This document shows, piece by piece, positions 31,076-42,689 of a stretch of 64,000 nucleotides of DNA. Source of the DNA: Amphimedon queenslandica (Eukaryota > Porifera > Demospongiae > Haplosclerida > Niphatidae). The notes under the pieces are model-generated. The model searched no databases. It saw only the letters and a list, made by a program, of their open reading frames with translations, and was not told the DNA's origin. The stretch is from NCBI RefSeq assembly GCF_000090795.2, contig NW_003546388.1, positions 131,959 through 195,958 of the forward strand. Reading direction: 5' to 3'. Position numbers and translations under genes: made by a program. The number at the start of each line of letters is the position of its first letter. Within the stretch, counting starts at the first letter, position 1.

Positions 31076-34000
31076 TATGTGACAGCTGATTCATATCCTT
31101 ATTTATGCACATCTCGTGTGCTTCATCCAACCCAACAGCTCTCCAATCATCATCTGTTATATGGACTGTAAATCCACCTGATTTCAAGTAGGATAAAATT
31201 CCTGCTGGGTATATCAATAAATCTGCGAGGTGGTAGGGTATGAAGCGCTGATAATTATCGTGGTCAAAGGCAGGAAATAGATGCAGCGTATGCTTCAGAC
31301 TAGCCACTCTGAGTATCCAATTACTACCTCGTAATGATATAAAACATGGTATGTAAGCATAACAGTTTTCAAAAACAAAATCTGCCCAAAATTTCCATCT
31401 TTTGTCACAATTATTGCTAATAAATAATATCGCTTCATTTATCAGCTCCAATATGGCTAAGCTATTTATCATCTCCATTAGCACTTTAGGTGACTTCTTA
31501 TTCTCAAAAGAGCTGCTTAACAAGAGAGGCACTTCGTCTACAAGATTATTTTTTTGATTTTTGTCAATGTATGCTTTTATAATCACTCTGTCAAGAGCTC
31601 CTCGAACTTAAGGTAAGAATTGATGTGTGCGTTTAAAATTTGTGCATTTTGCTATGGTAGAATCACTATAGCCAGCAGATTGTGCAATTGATTTTAATCC
31701 TCAACCATAGTATGCCTTCATGACAGTGCTCTGATATGTTTTGAGAATGTGTCATTCTCCTGGAAAAATCAATTGCTTCTTTTAAGTTTTGGCATCTTTC
31801 TGTTTTATTGGTGTGAGGTGTTGTTAAGTTTTACCATCTCCTATTAACAGTAACAATACTTGCTCTCCTTTTCTAAATATGACTAGGAGATTTTCAGTAA
31901 CATGAAGCATTGTTTCATCACTGTCATTGCACAATTCAAGATAATGATTTTTAGTTTGTACTATGTTTAGACTGTTCAAACTAAGAATTTAGCAGACATC
32001 ATTTAAATCAATGTAATTTGATCTGCACGAGATTTTAAGTAAAATATATTCTAAAAGTTGGTAAGCCAGATCTTAAAAGCTTTTTTTTGTGAGTCTGTAA
32101 TGCTAAAATTTTCATGCTAGAATTCATTATAGGGTGATGATGTGAAAGGTGTTGCTTATAAGTCAGTGTCAGTCATTTTACATCTCTCCACAGTTTGGGA
32201 TTTTTTTTGATTAAGTGCTTGGAGACAGGTCTGTTCATGCATTGTTTATACTTGCAGGAACTGCAAGTGCTAGTGTGACGGGAGGAGGGACGGGTTGCAC
32301 TAATTGAATGGTAGTGCCATGAAAACTTCAAATGTGATTGCCAATATGAGAATGTGCAATCTGTGAAGTTATCAACAGAAGCTAAGGTAAATGCAGAAGG
32401 TGCTATGTAGTTCCATATATCTGTAGCTTGTTGCGTCTCTGCATGCATTGTTACAAATCTATTGTGAGTGTCTGGGGAAGCTATACATCCTAGACAATTT
32501 AGTAATTTAATTGTGACCATAATTGACAAAAGGTACCTTATGGCGGGTAGTGAAATTTGTCTTTCTAGCCTAAGAAATCCAACTTCCTGAGCCCCATTCA
32601 TCATAAAATTACTCCACAGGATGCAAAAAGTTACCATGAAACTTTTAGAAACAATGATTGTCTAACAAAGCACTCACAGGTTGATATTTTCCATTATAAC
32701 GAACAATTTTAAAATCCGCCATAAGGGCCCTTTTGTCAATTATGGTCACAATTAGTTCTTTAGATCCACAATTTACTTCAACCATATCAGCAAAAATATT
32801 ATGAACTGGTGTATGTCTGTTTGGGTTTGTATAATACATTAAAATACAAAGTGAAAAAAGTGACAAATGGTTCTAATGTGGGTGTTGTAGAATTGGCTGC
32901 GGAGGTATGTGCTATATCATAGTGCTCTAACAGTTTGTGTAGTAATGTTTAAAAAAGTACTAATTTGTGAGTCAACCTCACTTATAAATTGTTGAATTCA
33001 ATACTCTGAGGGATCATTGTTAATTGGAGAATCAAATAAGCAAGTAATTGCGTTATGAATTAAGGTGCTCAATATTTGTGCACAATCTACAAGACTGAGA
33101 GTAGTAAGAACTGGTTTGTTTAGGTAGTCACACTGTTTTTGGTCACTATTATTTTGAGTCTCTAATGCCCAAGACAAACTTCTCACAAGATCACCAATTG
33201 TCCTATAAAGAATGCTGCCAAATTTCTTTTGTATGCGTTTCAAGCTCATACATTCATTACGATAAAGTATGAATTGATGCAGAAGCCAACATGATGTGAA
33301 TTTGTAATTCTGTCACCATTTTCTCTACAGATGGACAACTGCTGTCACCGGTACAGGATTTTGTGAATGTAGAACATGCAGCAGACAGTAAAATAATAGC
33401 CTTTTCATCACATATATATTCAGCAATCTTTACAACTGTTGTCAAGATGGCAGAAGTAACTCTATTTGTTGATAACCTCATCCTTTCTTCATTCCACAAT
33501 TTAATGTTATCTGGCGATTGTCTTATTTGTGTTTGTGGTAGGTTATTTAAATTTAGACAAATGTAGTTTATAACGTGTTAAGCATAGTAAGTCATGTTGT
33601 AGAAGCACACAGTCATCATTTAAATACACTAAGACTAACTGGGTATTGGGGCTGTTGTGTTCGAAAGTACCACCAATATTTGGGAGTGCATTACATGAAG
33701 CACACTTTTCAGTTAGTTGTAGATCTCTGTAAATTCAATTATAATGATATTTACAGAAGAATGCATTGTTACTATCAATGCTACATAATTCTCTCATTTC
33801 TTGTTGTGACAAGGAAGAGGCTTCAATAATGGAATCATTTTGACTGCTATTACTGCACTCTGGGTATACACACATAATAAATTGCCTATTAACTGCTACT
33901 GATTTCTACTTAGGTGTATAATTTGGATCAAGATGGTGACGTCGAGCTTCAAATAAATCCTTTTTACCTAATACTATATTAGGAGGAGGAGGGTGAGGCA

Positions 34001-34150
34001 AGTGGCGAAATACAAATGACTTCTCAGTTCATCATTCCAGGTGGCAAGATTAATCATATAGCCATCTTTCTTACCAGATATATAGCATTCCATTCTTTGA
34101 TGATAATGATTAATTCTGTTTTCTATTGATTTTAATTGACTGTTAGCCAC
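31055..34150 (-). pseudogene. Long unclassified transposon-type gene (GDGKT / FPG..H type)
   Basis: Read from 34150 down. Parts in order: a proline-rich HLPHPPPPNIVLGKKDLFEA with RRHHLDPNYTP (about 34010-33900), the 80-codon frame 33499-33257 (LWNEERMRLSTN...), the 83-codon frame 33249-32998, NRHTPVHNIFADMVEV (about 32820-32770), then a MITE, then NCLGCIASPDTHNRFV (about 32500-32450), APSAFTLASVDN, LLIGDGKT (about 31840), LIFPGE.HILKTYQSTVMKA, GYSDSTIAKCTNFKRTH (about 31690-31630), and the 178-codon frame 31586-31050 with FDHDNYQRFIPYHLADLLIY. I recall similar multicopy proteins in sponges with GDGKT and FPGDWH motifs but no formal name. Function unknown; it may be a nuclease of a DNA transposon. 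Frameshifts are scattered, yet the 31050-31586 frame is fully open. Confidence 0.6.
32513..32749. mobile_element. W4-TSD MITE, copy C
   Basis: 237 bp, gtgaccataattgacaaaag ... gtcaattatggtcac, with AATT at 32509-32512 and 32750-32753. Inserted in the minus-strand gene between ...GSKELI and KLLNCLG...; taking out the element and one AATT leaves the frame open. Very close in sequence to copy B. Confidence 0.93.
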
Positions 34151-34554
34151 TTGAATAACCTAAAATGATAGTATTAGTGTGACTATGTTGTAGTCAATGA
34201 CATTTTGCAAATTTTTGTGCGACAAAAATATTTCTAGTATTGAAAACTTAATGTATAAGTTTTAGTACAAAAGATGAACTTGTACCACAGTTAAATGAAG
34301 GATATGTATCACTTACCTTTAATCTTCATATAGACAGCTGCCAGAACCACCGTTATGATATGAGCTATTTATAGTCCAACCTCCAAGTTTAGGTGTATTT
34401 TTATTTGTAGATACAAAACCAATACATATCAATATGGATCAATGAGTTATAAAGAGTTTAACTGTACAGGAAAATGGTGACATTCTACAACTTGCATGTA
34501 AGCGTGTCACTAGTTGCAATTAAATCTAGTTAATTGAAAGGAATTTGTAACGGA

Positions 34555-34821
34555 TGCAGTTCGATTGCCCTGCTCTTATTACGACACTGATTCCCTTCTC
34601 TCACTGCCACACCAACTGTGTGCTCTCACTGCTAAACCATCTCCCTGTTACAACTGCCACTCCATTTCCCTGCTCTCATTGCCACACAAATTCTCTTCTC
34701 TCAATGCCAAACAAACTCCCTGCTCTCTCTGTCACACCATCTCTCTGCTCTTACTGCCCCACTATCTCCCTGCTCTCACTGCCACAGCCTCTCCCTGCAC
34801 AGCATCTCCATGCTCTCACTG
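34555..34821. repeat. Pyrimidine-rich minisatellite, left part
   Basis: Degenerate units of about 25-30 bp, with consensus near atctccctgctctcactgccacacc. Interrupted by the Gypsy LTR element; the array resumes at 37184. Confidence 0.8.
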
Positions 34822-35394
34822 TGTGGTAACTGCCTGGTCTATTTAAATAACTGTAATATAATAACATTTAATAACCACACACCCTCCATATAAATAGTCC
34901 TGCACTGATCGAATTTCTTCAGTTGTTATTCTAAAGTTGTTCTAATAGTTCTCTCAAGTTCTCATTTTCTTCTTCAATTCGTTCGGTTCGATAGTACCAT
35001 TGGTATAATAACATTTAATAACCACACATCCTCCATATAAATAGTCCTGCACTGATCAAATTTCTTCAGTTGTTATTCTAAAGTTGTTCTAATAGTTCTC
35101 TCAAGTTCTCATTTTCTTCTTCAATTCGTTCGGTTCGATAGTACCATTGGTAGCGTCAGCTACGTTGTTCTTTCTTATTATTATTTGCTCCCTTATGCTC
35201 TTTTCTATAGTTGTTGTAAAATCCCTCTTATTCTCTCTCTTCCTTTATTCATACAGTGTGTTATCCTTCTTCTTTTGTTCATTCCTACTCTTCCTTCTTT
35301 ATTTTTATTGTGTGTCCTTCTGTCTGTCTCTGTTTGCTTATTGTTTGTAACTGTTTTTATTTTATTGATTTCGAGACTAGGCAAATATACAAAA
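34822..35394 (+). mobile_element. 5' LTR of Gypsy element, with internal duplication
   Basis: 573 bp, starting tgtggtaactgcctgg and ending ...aaatatacaaaa. It matches the 3' LTR except that a 147-bp segment (34857-35003) is repeated directly after itself (35004-35150). The duplicated part includes a TATA box, tataaatag, at 34889-34897 and again at 35036-35044. Flanking 5-bp target duplication cactg at 34817-34821. Confidence 0.9.
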
Positions 35395-36755
35395 TAACTG
35401 GCGACGAGAGTGGGATAGCTATTGCTCATGCAGATGGATTGAGTAGACTTCCACTCCCTGATACTCTCGACGTTACTCCAATTCCTACTGAGGTTGCTCA
35501 TCTCATACATAAATTGTCTACTTCAATTGTAACAGCAGAAACCATTCGTAAATGGACAGACAATGATCCTGTTCTTTCGAGAGTACGCCGACTTGTTCTA
35601 CATGGATAAACTTTTTCTAATCCAGATCCTCAATTGCTTCCATTTCATAGTCGTTGGCGTGAGTTATCAGTTATTGATGGGTGTGTTTTATGGGGTTCTC
35701 GGGTTATTATTCCCTCTGTTGGTCAACATATTGTACTGGAGCAATTACATGATTATCATCCCGGTATTAGTCGTATGAAGAGTCTCGCANNNNNNNNNNN
35801 NNNNNNNNNNNNNNNNNNNNNNNNNNNNNNNNNNNNNNNNNNNNNNNNNNNNNNNNNNNNNNNNNNNNNNNNNNNNNNNNNNNNNNNNNNNNNNNNNNNN
35901 NNNNNNNNNNNNNNNNNNNNNNNNNNNNNNNNNNNNNNNNNNNNNNNNNNNNNNNNNNNNNNNNNNNNNNNNNNNNNNNNNNNNNNNNNNNNNNNNNNNN
36001 NNNNNNNNNNNNNNNNNNNNNNNNNNNTGATAATGGTTCAGGATTCACCAGCAAGCAGTTTAAATTATTCACTCAACAGAATGGTATTAAGCATAGCTAT
36101 ACTTCACAATATCACTCTTCATCAAATGGCTTAGCGGAGAGGGCGGTACAGACGGTAAAGGAAGGAATTGTTAAATTAGAAGGTACTGTTGATTTTAGAT
36201 TATCCCATTTTCTCCTAACTTACAGAATTACTCCTCAATCTAGTACAGGCCTTTCTCTTTCTGAATTATTGATGGGTAGAAGAATTCGTACACGACTGGA
36301 TCAGCTTCATCCAGATCAGCTTAGAGAATGCAACAAAAGCAGAGCATCCCTGAAAAGAAAGTGAAATCCTTTATGGTAGGAGATAAAGTGTTTGCTCGAG
36401 CTTACTCTGGTCAGAATAAATGGATACCAGCTACTGTTACTGATGTTACTGGTCCAGTATCTTATGTGGTCTCTTTAGCTGATGATTCAATAATGCGTAG
36501 ACATATTGATCAACTCCGCCCTAGGACAAGTAAAGATGATGATGTATCTATGGACATAATAGAAGATAATGATATTGATAATCAAGGGCCTTACTGCACT
36601 CGTTCACCAATTGAACCGCCTCCTAGGAATCCAACTCCACCTCCAGTCTCTCCTCCGGTAGCTACTCCTTCAGCACTGATAATCCGTCGATCGAGTCGTA
36701 ATCGTAGACTAGTTGATCGTTATGCCCCGGTAATGTCAACTTAAAGAGAGAGGAA
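35395..36755 (+). pseudogene. Gypsy internal region: integrase only, gag-PR-RT deleted
   Basis: A primer-binding-site-like tggcgacgagagtggg is at 35399-35414, 4 bp after the LTR. Coding sequence then begins abruptly at the end of RNase H: HADGLSRLPLPDTLDV (about 35428-35475), then the integrase zinc-binding region (RWRELSVIDGCVLWGSRVI, about 35652-35708, and LHDYHPGISRMKSLA, about 35745-35789) up to the assembly gap. A stop at about 35607 breaks it. After the gap, DNGSGFTSKQFKLF and YHSSSNGLAERAVQTVKEGI carry the second aspartate and the glutamate region of the DDE core. After a shift near 36320 comes a 138-codon C-terminal frame (36328-36744) with FMVGDKVFARAYSGQNKWIP and MRRHIDQLRPR, and a proline-rich tail. 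A polypurine tract, aaagagagaggaa, is at 36743-36755. Gag, protease and RT are absent, so it could only move with outside help. Confidence 0.88.
35790..36027. other. Assembly gap (238 N)
   Basis: Unknown bases inside the integrase core. Frames crossing it are artefacts of the gap. Confidence 1.
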
Positions 36756-37183
36756 TGTGGTAACTGCCTGGTCTATTTAATTAACTGTAATATAATAACA
36801 TTTAATAACCACACATCCTCCATATAAATAGTCCTGCACTGATCAAATTTCTTTAGTTGTTTTTCTAAAGTTGTTCTAATAGTTCTCTCAAGTTCTCATT
36901 TTCTTCTTCAATTCGTTCGGTTCGATAGTACCATTGGTAGCATGAGCTACGTTGTTCTTTCTTATTATTATTTGCTCCCTTATGCTCTTTTCTATATTTG
37001 TTGTAAATTCCCTCTTATTCTCTCTCTTCCTTTATTCATACAGTGTGTTATCCTTCTTCTTTTGTTCATTCCTACTCTTCCTTCTTTATTTTTATTGTGT
37101 GTGTCCTTCTGTCTGTCTCTGTTTGCTTATTGTTTGTAACTGTTTTTATTTTATTGATTTTGAGACTAGGCAAATATACAACA
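36756..37183 (+). mobile_element. 3' LTR of Gypsy element
   Basis: 428 bp, tgtggtaactgcctgg ... aaatatacaaca, single copy of the segment duplicated in the 5' LTR. TATA box at about 36823-36830. Followed by the target duplication cactg at 37184-37188. Confidence 0.92.
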
Positions 37184-37612
37184 CACTGCAACACTAATTC
37201 CCAGCTCTCAATACCACACCCACTCTGCTTGTACTGCTTTACCATCTCACTGGTCTATTTGCCACACCATCTTTCTGCCAACACTACCACAACATCTCTC
37301 TTCTCTCCTGCCACACCATCTCCCTGCTGTCACTGCCACACCATCTCACTTCTTTCAATGCGACACCAATCTCCTGCTCAGAATGCCACACCAACTCCAT
37401 CCTCTCACTGCCACACCATCACTGCTCTCACTGCTACAACAACTCTCTGCTCTGTCCGCCACACCATCTCCCAGCTCTAACTGCTACATCATCTCCCTGC
37501 TCTCAATTCCTAACCAACTCCATTCTCACACTGCTACATTATCATTCTCCCCTCTCTGCCACACAAACTTCATGCTCTCACCACAACATCATCTTCTGTC
37601 ACAACAACTGAA
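37184..37612. repeat. Pyrimidine-rich minisatellite, right part
   Basis: Continuation of the array at 34555-34821, with units such as ctgctctcactgccacacca. Together about 700 bp before the Gypsy insertion. Confidence 0.8.
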
Positions 37613-37619
37613 CTTATTG

Positions 37620-37870
37620 TGAGGGTGTTCAGATATACTCTACCATTGGATGTCCTGTAATAATTACAACCAATATCTACCAATTTGAACAAATGGTTTG
37701 CATCCACTACTGCCAGCAGAACAATACTGAACCAATTCTTATAATTGAAGCAATAGGACCCAGAATTAGAAGGTTGTCCAATGTGCACATGCTTTCCAAC
37801 CATAGATCCAATACAATTGGGAAAATTCCATCTTTTATAAAATTGATCAGTAGTATTTCCTATTCAGATT
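37620..37870 (-). pseudogene. PIF/Harbinger transposase (DDE_Tnp_4) core fragment
   Basis: Read from about 37850 down: FYKRWNFPNCIGSMVGKHVH, then IGQPSNSGSYCFNYKNWFSI, VLLAVVDANHLFKLVDIG, and a GR.Y.N-like end near 37640. This matches the start of the Harbinger nuclease domain (FPNC.GAIDGKH...P..SGS.++NYK..FS+VL+A+VDA...F..VD+G..G..SDGGVF). The first catalytic aspartate, in 'GAIDGKH', is replaced (GSMVGKH), and the VDIG segment with the second is kept. The rest of the domain is missing. It abuts the minisatellite. Confidence 0.8.
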
Positions 37871-39645
37871 TGGTTGTGGGTACCTGTAAATGGGAATTCA
37901 GAAATATATGCTGCAATTGAATGTGTTAATGTATAATATTTACTAGATATAAATTGAGATATTGATGATAATGTTGTACATGCAAATGGTAAAGAAGTAG
38001 AAACTGAACCTCTGTTCACTGAAACTGAACCTACTATTAAGGCATCAATGTCAGTAAGCAAAAATATGATGCTAAAGAGTCGTTATGATAGATTGAGCTA
38101 TATCAGTCATGACATCTATGCCAGCAGTTTCTATTAAAGATGATGATCTAGTTTTTGGTCGTTTTGTAGCAAGTAAACTAGGCACCATTGGTATCATAAA
38201 TTTAAGATGATTAGTAAAATGAAAAATTCTATTTATTTTGCTGCATAAAGCCGATCAGCAGTGTCACATCCTTTTGGACAAGGATATATGATAAATTCAC
38301 CAAGTCACATTGCTACATCATCCAATTTATTTAACATTGGGTCTGGTCCAATCAGCCCAACTGGAAGCTTTATGTCTGACTCTTCAATCACACATCATTG
38401 CATGATGCAAAAAAATAACATATATTGCAATTAATAAGGTACCTGTATGCTAACTTTCATATAATTTTGAAATGACTGAGAAAAAACAATACACGTTTCA
38501 AAAATTATTTCCAAATAGTTTGAGCTTTTATCCTGTATATAATTACTGCAAGCTTGAGTAAGTTTCACCTAATAATGAGTAACATAGTGTATATGGTGGT
38601 GGCTATTTAGTTTTACATGTTGCTAGGAATCCAAGTGTTAATGCTATTCTTTCAGCTGATGCATTAGCTTTCCTCATTACAATGTCTTAATGAGTGACAA
38701 GTGGGCCAACTTTAGTTATAAAAGTAGTTCAAATTTGGTCGGATCAATTTACAGGAAATTCCTGTATTACTGTGTGTCTGTAAGCTTTAGCTCTTGTAGT
38801 AACTGGTGATAAGCTCACAACCGAGGTCTATTCAGTCCCAAGACATTCCTATCTCTCCTTATCTTGCTACCAATACAATGTCACTTAGTAGCGTAACCAG
38901 GGTTGGGTACAGTGGGGCACATGCCCTACTAGTCTATGCTTGTGCCCTACAAACTGTCATAGTGTTTTCACAGTTCTGTTGTCTATAAATTGTATGTGAA
39001 GTTGACTATAGTTCCTAGCTCAACTTAGGATCCAGCCACTGAGCCACCAGAGACCTGTGACCCGCACTAGCAATGACACCACATACACCAGTCACCACTG
39101 TTACAAACAAGAAGAAAGTCTACATTTCATTGTGGGCTTGGACTTAATAGCTAGATAATTAGACTACATGTAATTACCGCACCCTCATCTCATTAGTGTA
39201 GGCATACAGCTGTTCTTGGACATGCTCATTAGGTAAACAATGACTTACTTTGTACAAACTAATACTTTGATCTCAATTATAGTTCGTTAATCTGGCTAAA
39301 TGATGTCTAAGCAATTGTTTCTTAATGACTCTATGGTAGGATTGGGATCTACTGGATCCTAGTTTCAGTTCTACTTCTATCTACACACCTACTCAGAATT
39401 AAACTTCCAGCTACAGTACAAAGAAATTTGCTCTCCAGACTCTGCTGAATCTGGTTCTAAAGAAGAGAATGAGTGCATACATGAAGATAAGGAAATTGCA
39501 GACGATTCTCATGATATTGAGCAAGTAATCCTGGCAGTCTACAGCAGAATCGTAACTAGTAGGAAAGCCAACTGGAGCTGACACACCTTCAAACGTTGTT
39601 ACCAGGCCAAATGAAAATCTTCATTAGCCGAAGATTCATTTCGCT
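37871..39645. other. No gene recognised with confidence
   Basis: A plus-strand stretch at about 38112-38205 reads SIKDDDLVFGRFVASKLGTI, which resembles the BESS motif of MADF-BESS proteins that accompany Harbinger transposases; weak. Near 38888, tagcgtaaccagggttggg resembles the end of a small TIR element. Around 39470-39560 an acidic plus-strand stretch may be the N-terminus of the hAT protein that follows. Confidence 0.35.
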
Positions 39646-39649
39646 TCAC

Positions 39650-41697
39650 GTTTCTTTTGAAAAGGGCATCCATGAGCATTTAATTCAGTGTGGTATAAGT
39701 CATTCTATTGGCTTAATATCCTGTGTAGTCAGATGCTGCATTTTGCTTTCCCTGCAGGATAGTTAGATCTGACACTAGGTCTGGAAGATCAGAGCGTGCA
39801 TTCACTTCCACAGGATTTAGAAACTGGAGAAATGCGCTTAGATGAACTGATATAATATCACATCACAATTATAGTGAATGTCACTGAGAGGCCATGATGA
39901 CCTGGAAAGAATACACAAAGAACACTGAGAAAAAGCTTTTTTAAAGATAACATTCATTCTGCACAAAAGGAGATATCAAAAAATCATTAGCAGTTGCTTA
40001 AGTGTTAATTCTATCTGCCCAACAAAACAGCCATACATGGACACAGAGAGAGTCTGAGACATCATAAAACAGGTAATTTTCTAGCTATTTTATCATTTGT
40101 GGTAAACCATGACTTAGTTCTCAGAGAAAAACTTAGACATTGTCTAAGCAATGCTACTTATATTTCACTTCAAATTCAGAACACAATCTTGCAAATTATT
40201 GGCACCTCTTTAAGGCAGCGTGTTGCAAGAGGCTACAGTCTTTCCATACTTGCTGATTAAATGAATGATGCAAGTAAAGTGGAACAATTAGTCATAGTAT
40301 TGCGCTATGTTGATTTGAGTACAGTATTGATATATGAATGCTTTTTAAGCTTCATTCCAGCTCAAAACCTCATTGCGGAAGGAAAATTTTTGCATATTAT
40401 AGACATTCTAGCGAAGTATCATCTAAATGCAAAATGTATTGTATCCCAAGGTTATGACAGGCTGCTGCGATGGCTGGACTTAGCATAGGATTTCAAACAC
40501 ATATCAAGACAGTAGCACATTACGCTTTATATGTTCACTGTAATGCCGACTGTTTAAACCTATGTTTAGTGGGCAGTGTAAACGCTGTTAATTTTGCTAA
40601 TAAGTTTTTGCTCCGGTAGGAAACCAACGTTTTTCTATTCTCCTCAAAGTGTCACTCTGTCTTTATGGACCAACAGACAAAATTATACCCAGGTACACAG
40701 CATCGCCTATTTCAGAAACTTTCAAATACCAGTTAGGCAAGTCCACAAAGAGCCATTAATGCTATATGTTTCACATATGCTGCTGTGTTAATTACACTGG
40801 AATATGATGTTAATGGAAATGATGGGAGAAAAGCTGCAGAAGCAAAATGTAGTCAAATGAAGTGTTTTAACTTCGTCTAATGCCTAATCATTTTTGACAG
40901 GCTTCTATTCTGTTCGAAAGGTTTGTCTGACGTTTGACAGAGTACAAATCTTGATCTATCTAAGGCAGCAGACCTTATGTCAGCTACTGTTTAAACACTT
41001 GAGGAGTTTTGTTGCAATTCTGATTGGCCAAAGGACTGGTCCTATGCCCAACGTATAGTTGAACTTCACTGCATTCCAGTGTCTACTTACTCTACTGGCA
41101 GTCCTCAAAAATAACAACTATCTAGCTGATATGACGACTCCATAGCTCAAGAGACAATTGGATCTCAAGGAGATAACTCTTCTGAAAGATATAAGGTAGA
41201 GTTTTACAACCTTATGCTTGATGCTTCTTTTAGTGAGTTATATTGACACTTTACTGACAAGAACAGAACTATCTTTACAAGGCTGTCATCCATCTTCATC
41301 ACATTTTCTCAATATAAGCTACTTGGAACCTATGATAATAGCATATGACTTGAATCTGGAAGTTGTTTCATCTGAAGTTGAAGTCGCTAAACACACAATA
41401 GTGGGAAAAGCAATGGAAGATATCAGCGATGTATTGATGGAGCTAGTTCCTTTGAGAGATGCATTTCATACAATAGTTCATTTCTTAAGAATTGTACTAA
41501 ATATATCTGTCACTACTGCAAAATGTGAACGGTCCTTCAGTGCTGTCAAAACAATCAAGACATACTTAAGATCGTCAATGTCAGAAAACAGAATGAATGA
41601 TTTAGAATAATTGCTATTAAAAAGGACTTTGGCAATAACATAAACTTAGATTATATTGGAAATGAATTAAGAGAAAATGATACAAAAATCATTTAAT
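39650..41697 (+). pseudogene. hAT transposase, ZMYM1/DUF4371 type
   Basis: Parts in order: a TTF-type zinc finger remnant, AFCFPCRIVRSD and RAFTSTGFRNWRNALR (about 39735-39840); HGHRESLRHHKTGNFLAIL (about 40035-40090) and NATYISLQIQNTILQIIG (about 40150-40205); DUF4371 core SILADxMNDASKVEQLVIVL followed by RYVD (about 40240-40310), open to 40485; then damaged sequence; then the 130-codon frame 41218-41610 with the hAT dimerisation domain, VTTAKCERSFSAVKTIKTYL (about 41509-41568), ENRMNDLE and, after a one-base shift, LAIKKDFG-like residues to 41697. The stop after SILAD replaces the acidic residue expected there (DE.TD). Dead, but traceable through nearly its whole length. Confidence 0.82.
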
Positions 41698-41959
41698 TCA
41701 GCAAAAGCTAACAAAATTTCAAACTTGAATTTACATTACGTTCATATAATAGTACTGTATGATGATTACTGCCAAATTCCTGCTGCGGAAGGCTGATCTT
41801 GTAGTCACTTTGAAGTTATTGTATTTGTTTGATCTATCCATATGCTGTTGCCAATGTAAACTGAGGTATAATTTTTGGACATGTCCCTCGACATGTAGCG
41901 GCTGTATTAAACACACTCCTGTTTAAACAGAATAATAAAAATTACCTGTAACTTACTGG

Positions 41960-42680
41960 TCATCGAAGATTCACTGATCTTACTCAAGCAGGACTTAAAA
42001 TCCCTGGTCAGTATACCTTCAGAGGCCCAAGTAAAGTGACCAACAAGGTTTATAAATTACTGCTAGGGGCCCCCACGAATTACATCAGAAACTACCAGTA
42101 ACTCTAAATCTAACACAAACCAAAGTGATAGCGGAGTCTTCAAGTTGCTGAAAAGGAAGAAGTTAATACTGAATATTACCCTGAAGTGGGGACTAAGACT
42201 GGTAACACAAGGGTGCTTGTATATAGCTATCAATTGCATATATGGGATAAAGAAAACCTACTAAAAGGAGAGATACTAAGTAACCAAGACATTGATGCAA
42301 TATTAAAATACCAATATTCTCTAGAAAATGGTTTAGAATACTCATTATTCTGCAAAAGGTTTTCTACAGCAAGTGTTGTTAGTGAGGCAGTGCAAATAGT
42401 AAATTGTCATTAAAACCACAAAATTTTAGTGTTCTAAGGAAGGTTCTCGTAAGGTATTTGATTCAGTTTCCTCATATGTAATGATAAAACATGAAACACT
42501 GAAACATATATTTCACTTCACTAGCCCACTGATGATGTCTGGCTTTCAGAAGGAAACTAGTTGTTCTGATTGTGGTTTATTTGGCATTGCTGCAGCTCAG
42601 CATTCATTTTGGAAAAACCCTCATCTGAGATATCTCCAAATGTGCACTGAAGGAAAACATTTTACTCCTTTTCCATAGAC
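41960..42680 (+). pseudogene. Ulp1/C48-like cysteine protease fragment A
   Basis: Transposon-carried SUMO-protease-like domain. LLKGEILSNQDIDAILKYQY (about 42253-42312) is the substrate-side start ('L.D..I..A..LL..QF'), then EAVQIVNCH (about 42387-42412), which should be followed by NHW with the catalytic His; here a stop and a shift follow. KVFDSVSSYV (about 42448-42480) keeps the 'V.+YDS..S' strand. In the 65-codon frame 42481-42678, FQKETSCSDCGLFGIAAAQH has the Gln and catalytic Cys (Q...DCG, Cys near 42570) and the end EGKHFTPFP matches the family terminus. One or two frameshifts only. It points toward a second fragment of the same kind on the opposite strand, 540 bp away. Confidence 0.72.
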
Positions 42681-42689
42681 ATTGTTATT

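Noticed and set aside
34554-34846. Two overlapping frames with repeated CHT/SLLSLPH-type peptides
   Set aside because: They translate the pyrimidine-rich minisatellite; all frames are open because the repeat lacks stops.
35147-35397. Hydrophobic frames in the 5' LTR (and 36942-37197 in the 3' LTR)
   Set aside because: They lie in the tct/ttc-rich part of the LTR and are present in both LTRs; not genes.
35634-36134. 166-codon plus and 101-codon minus frames
   Set aside because: They run through 238 gap bases; the length is an artefact.
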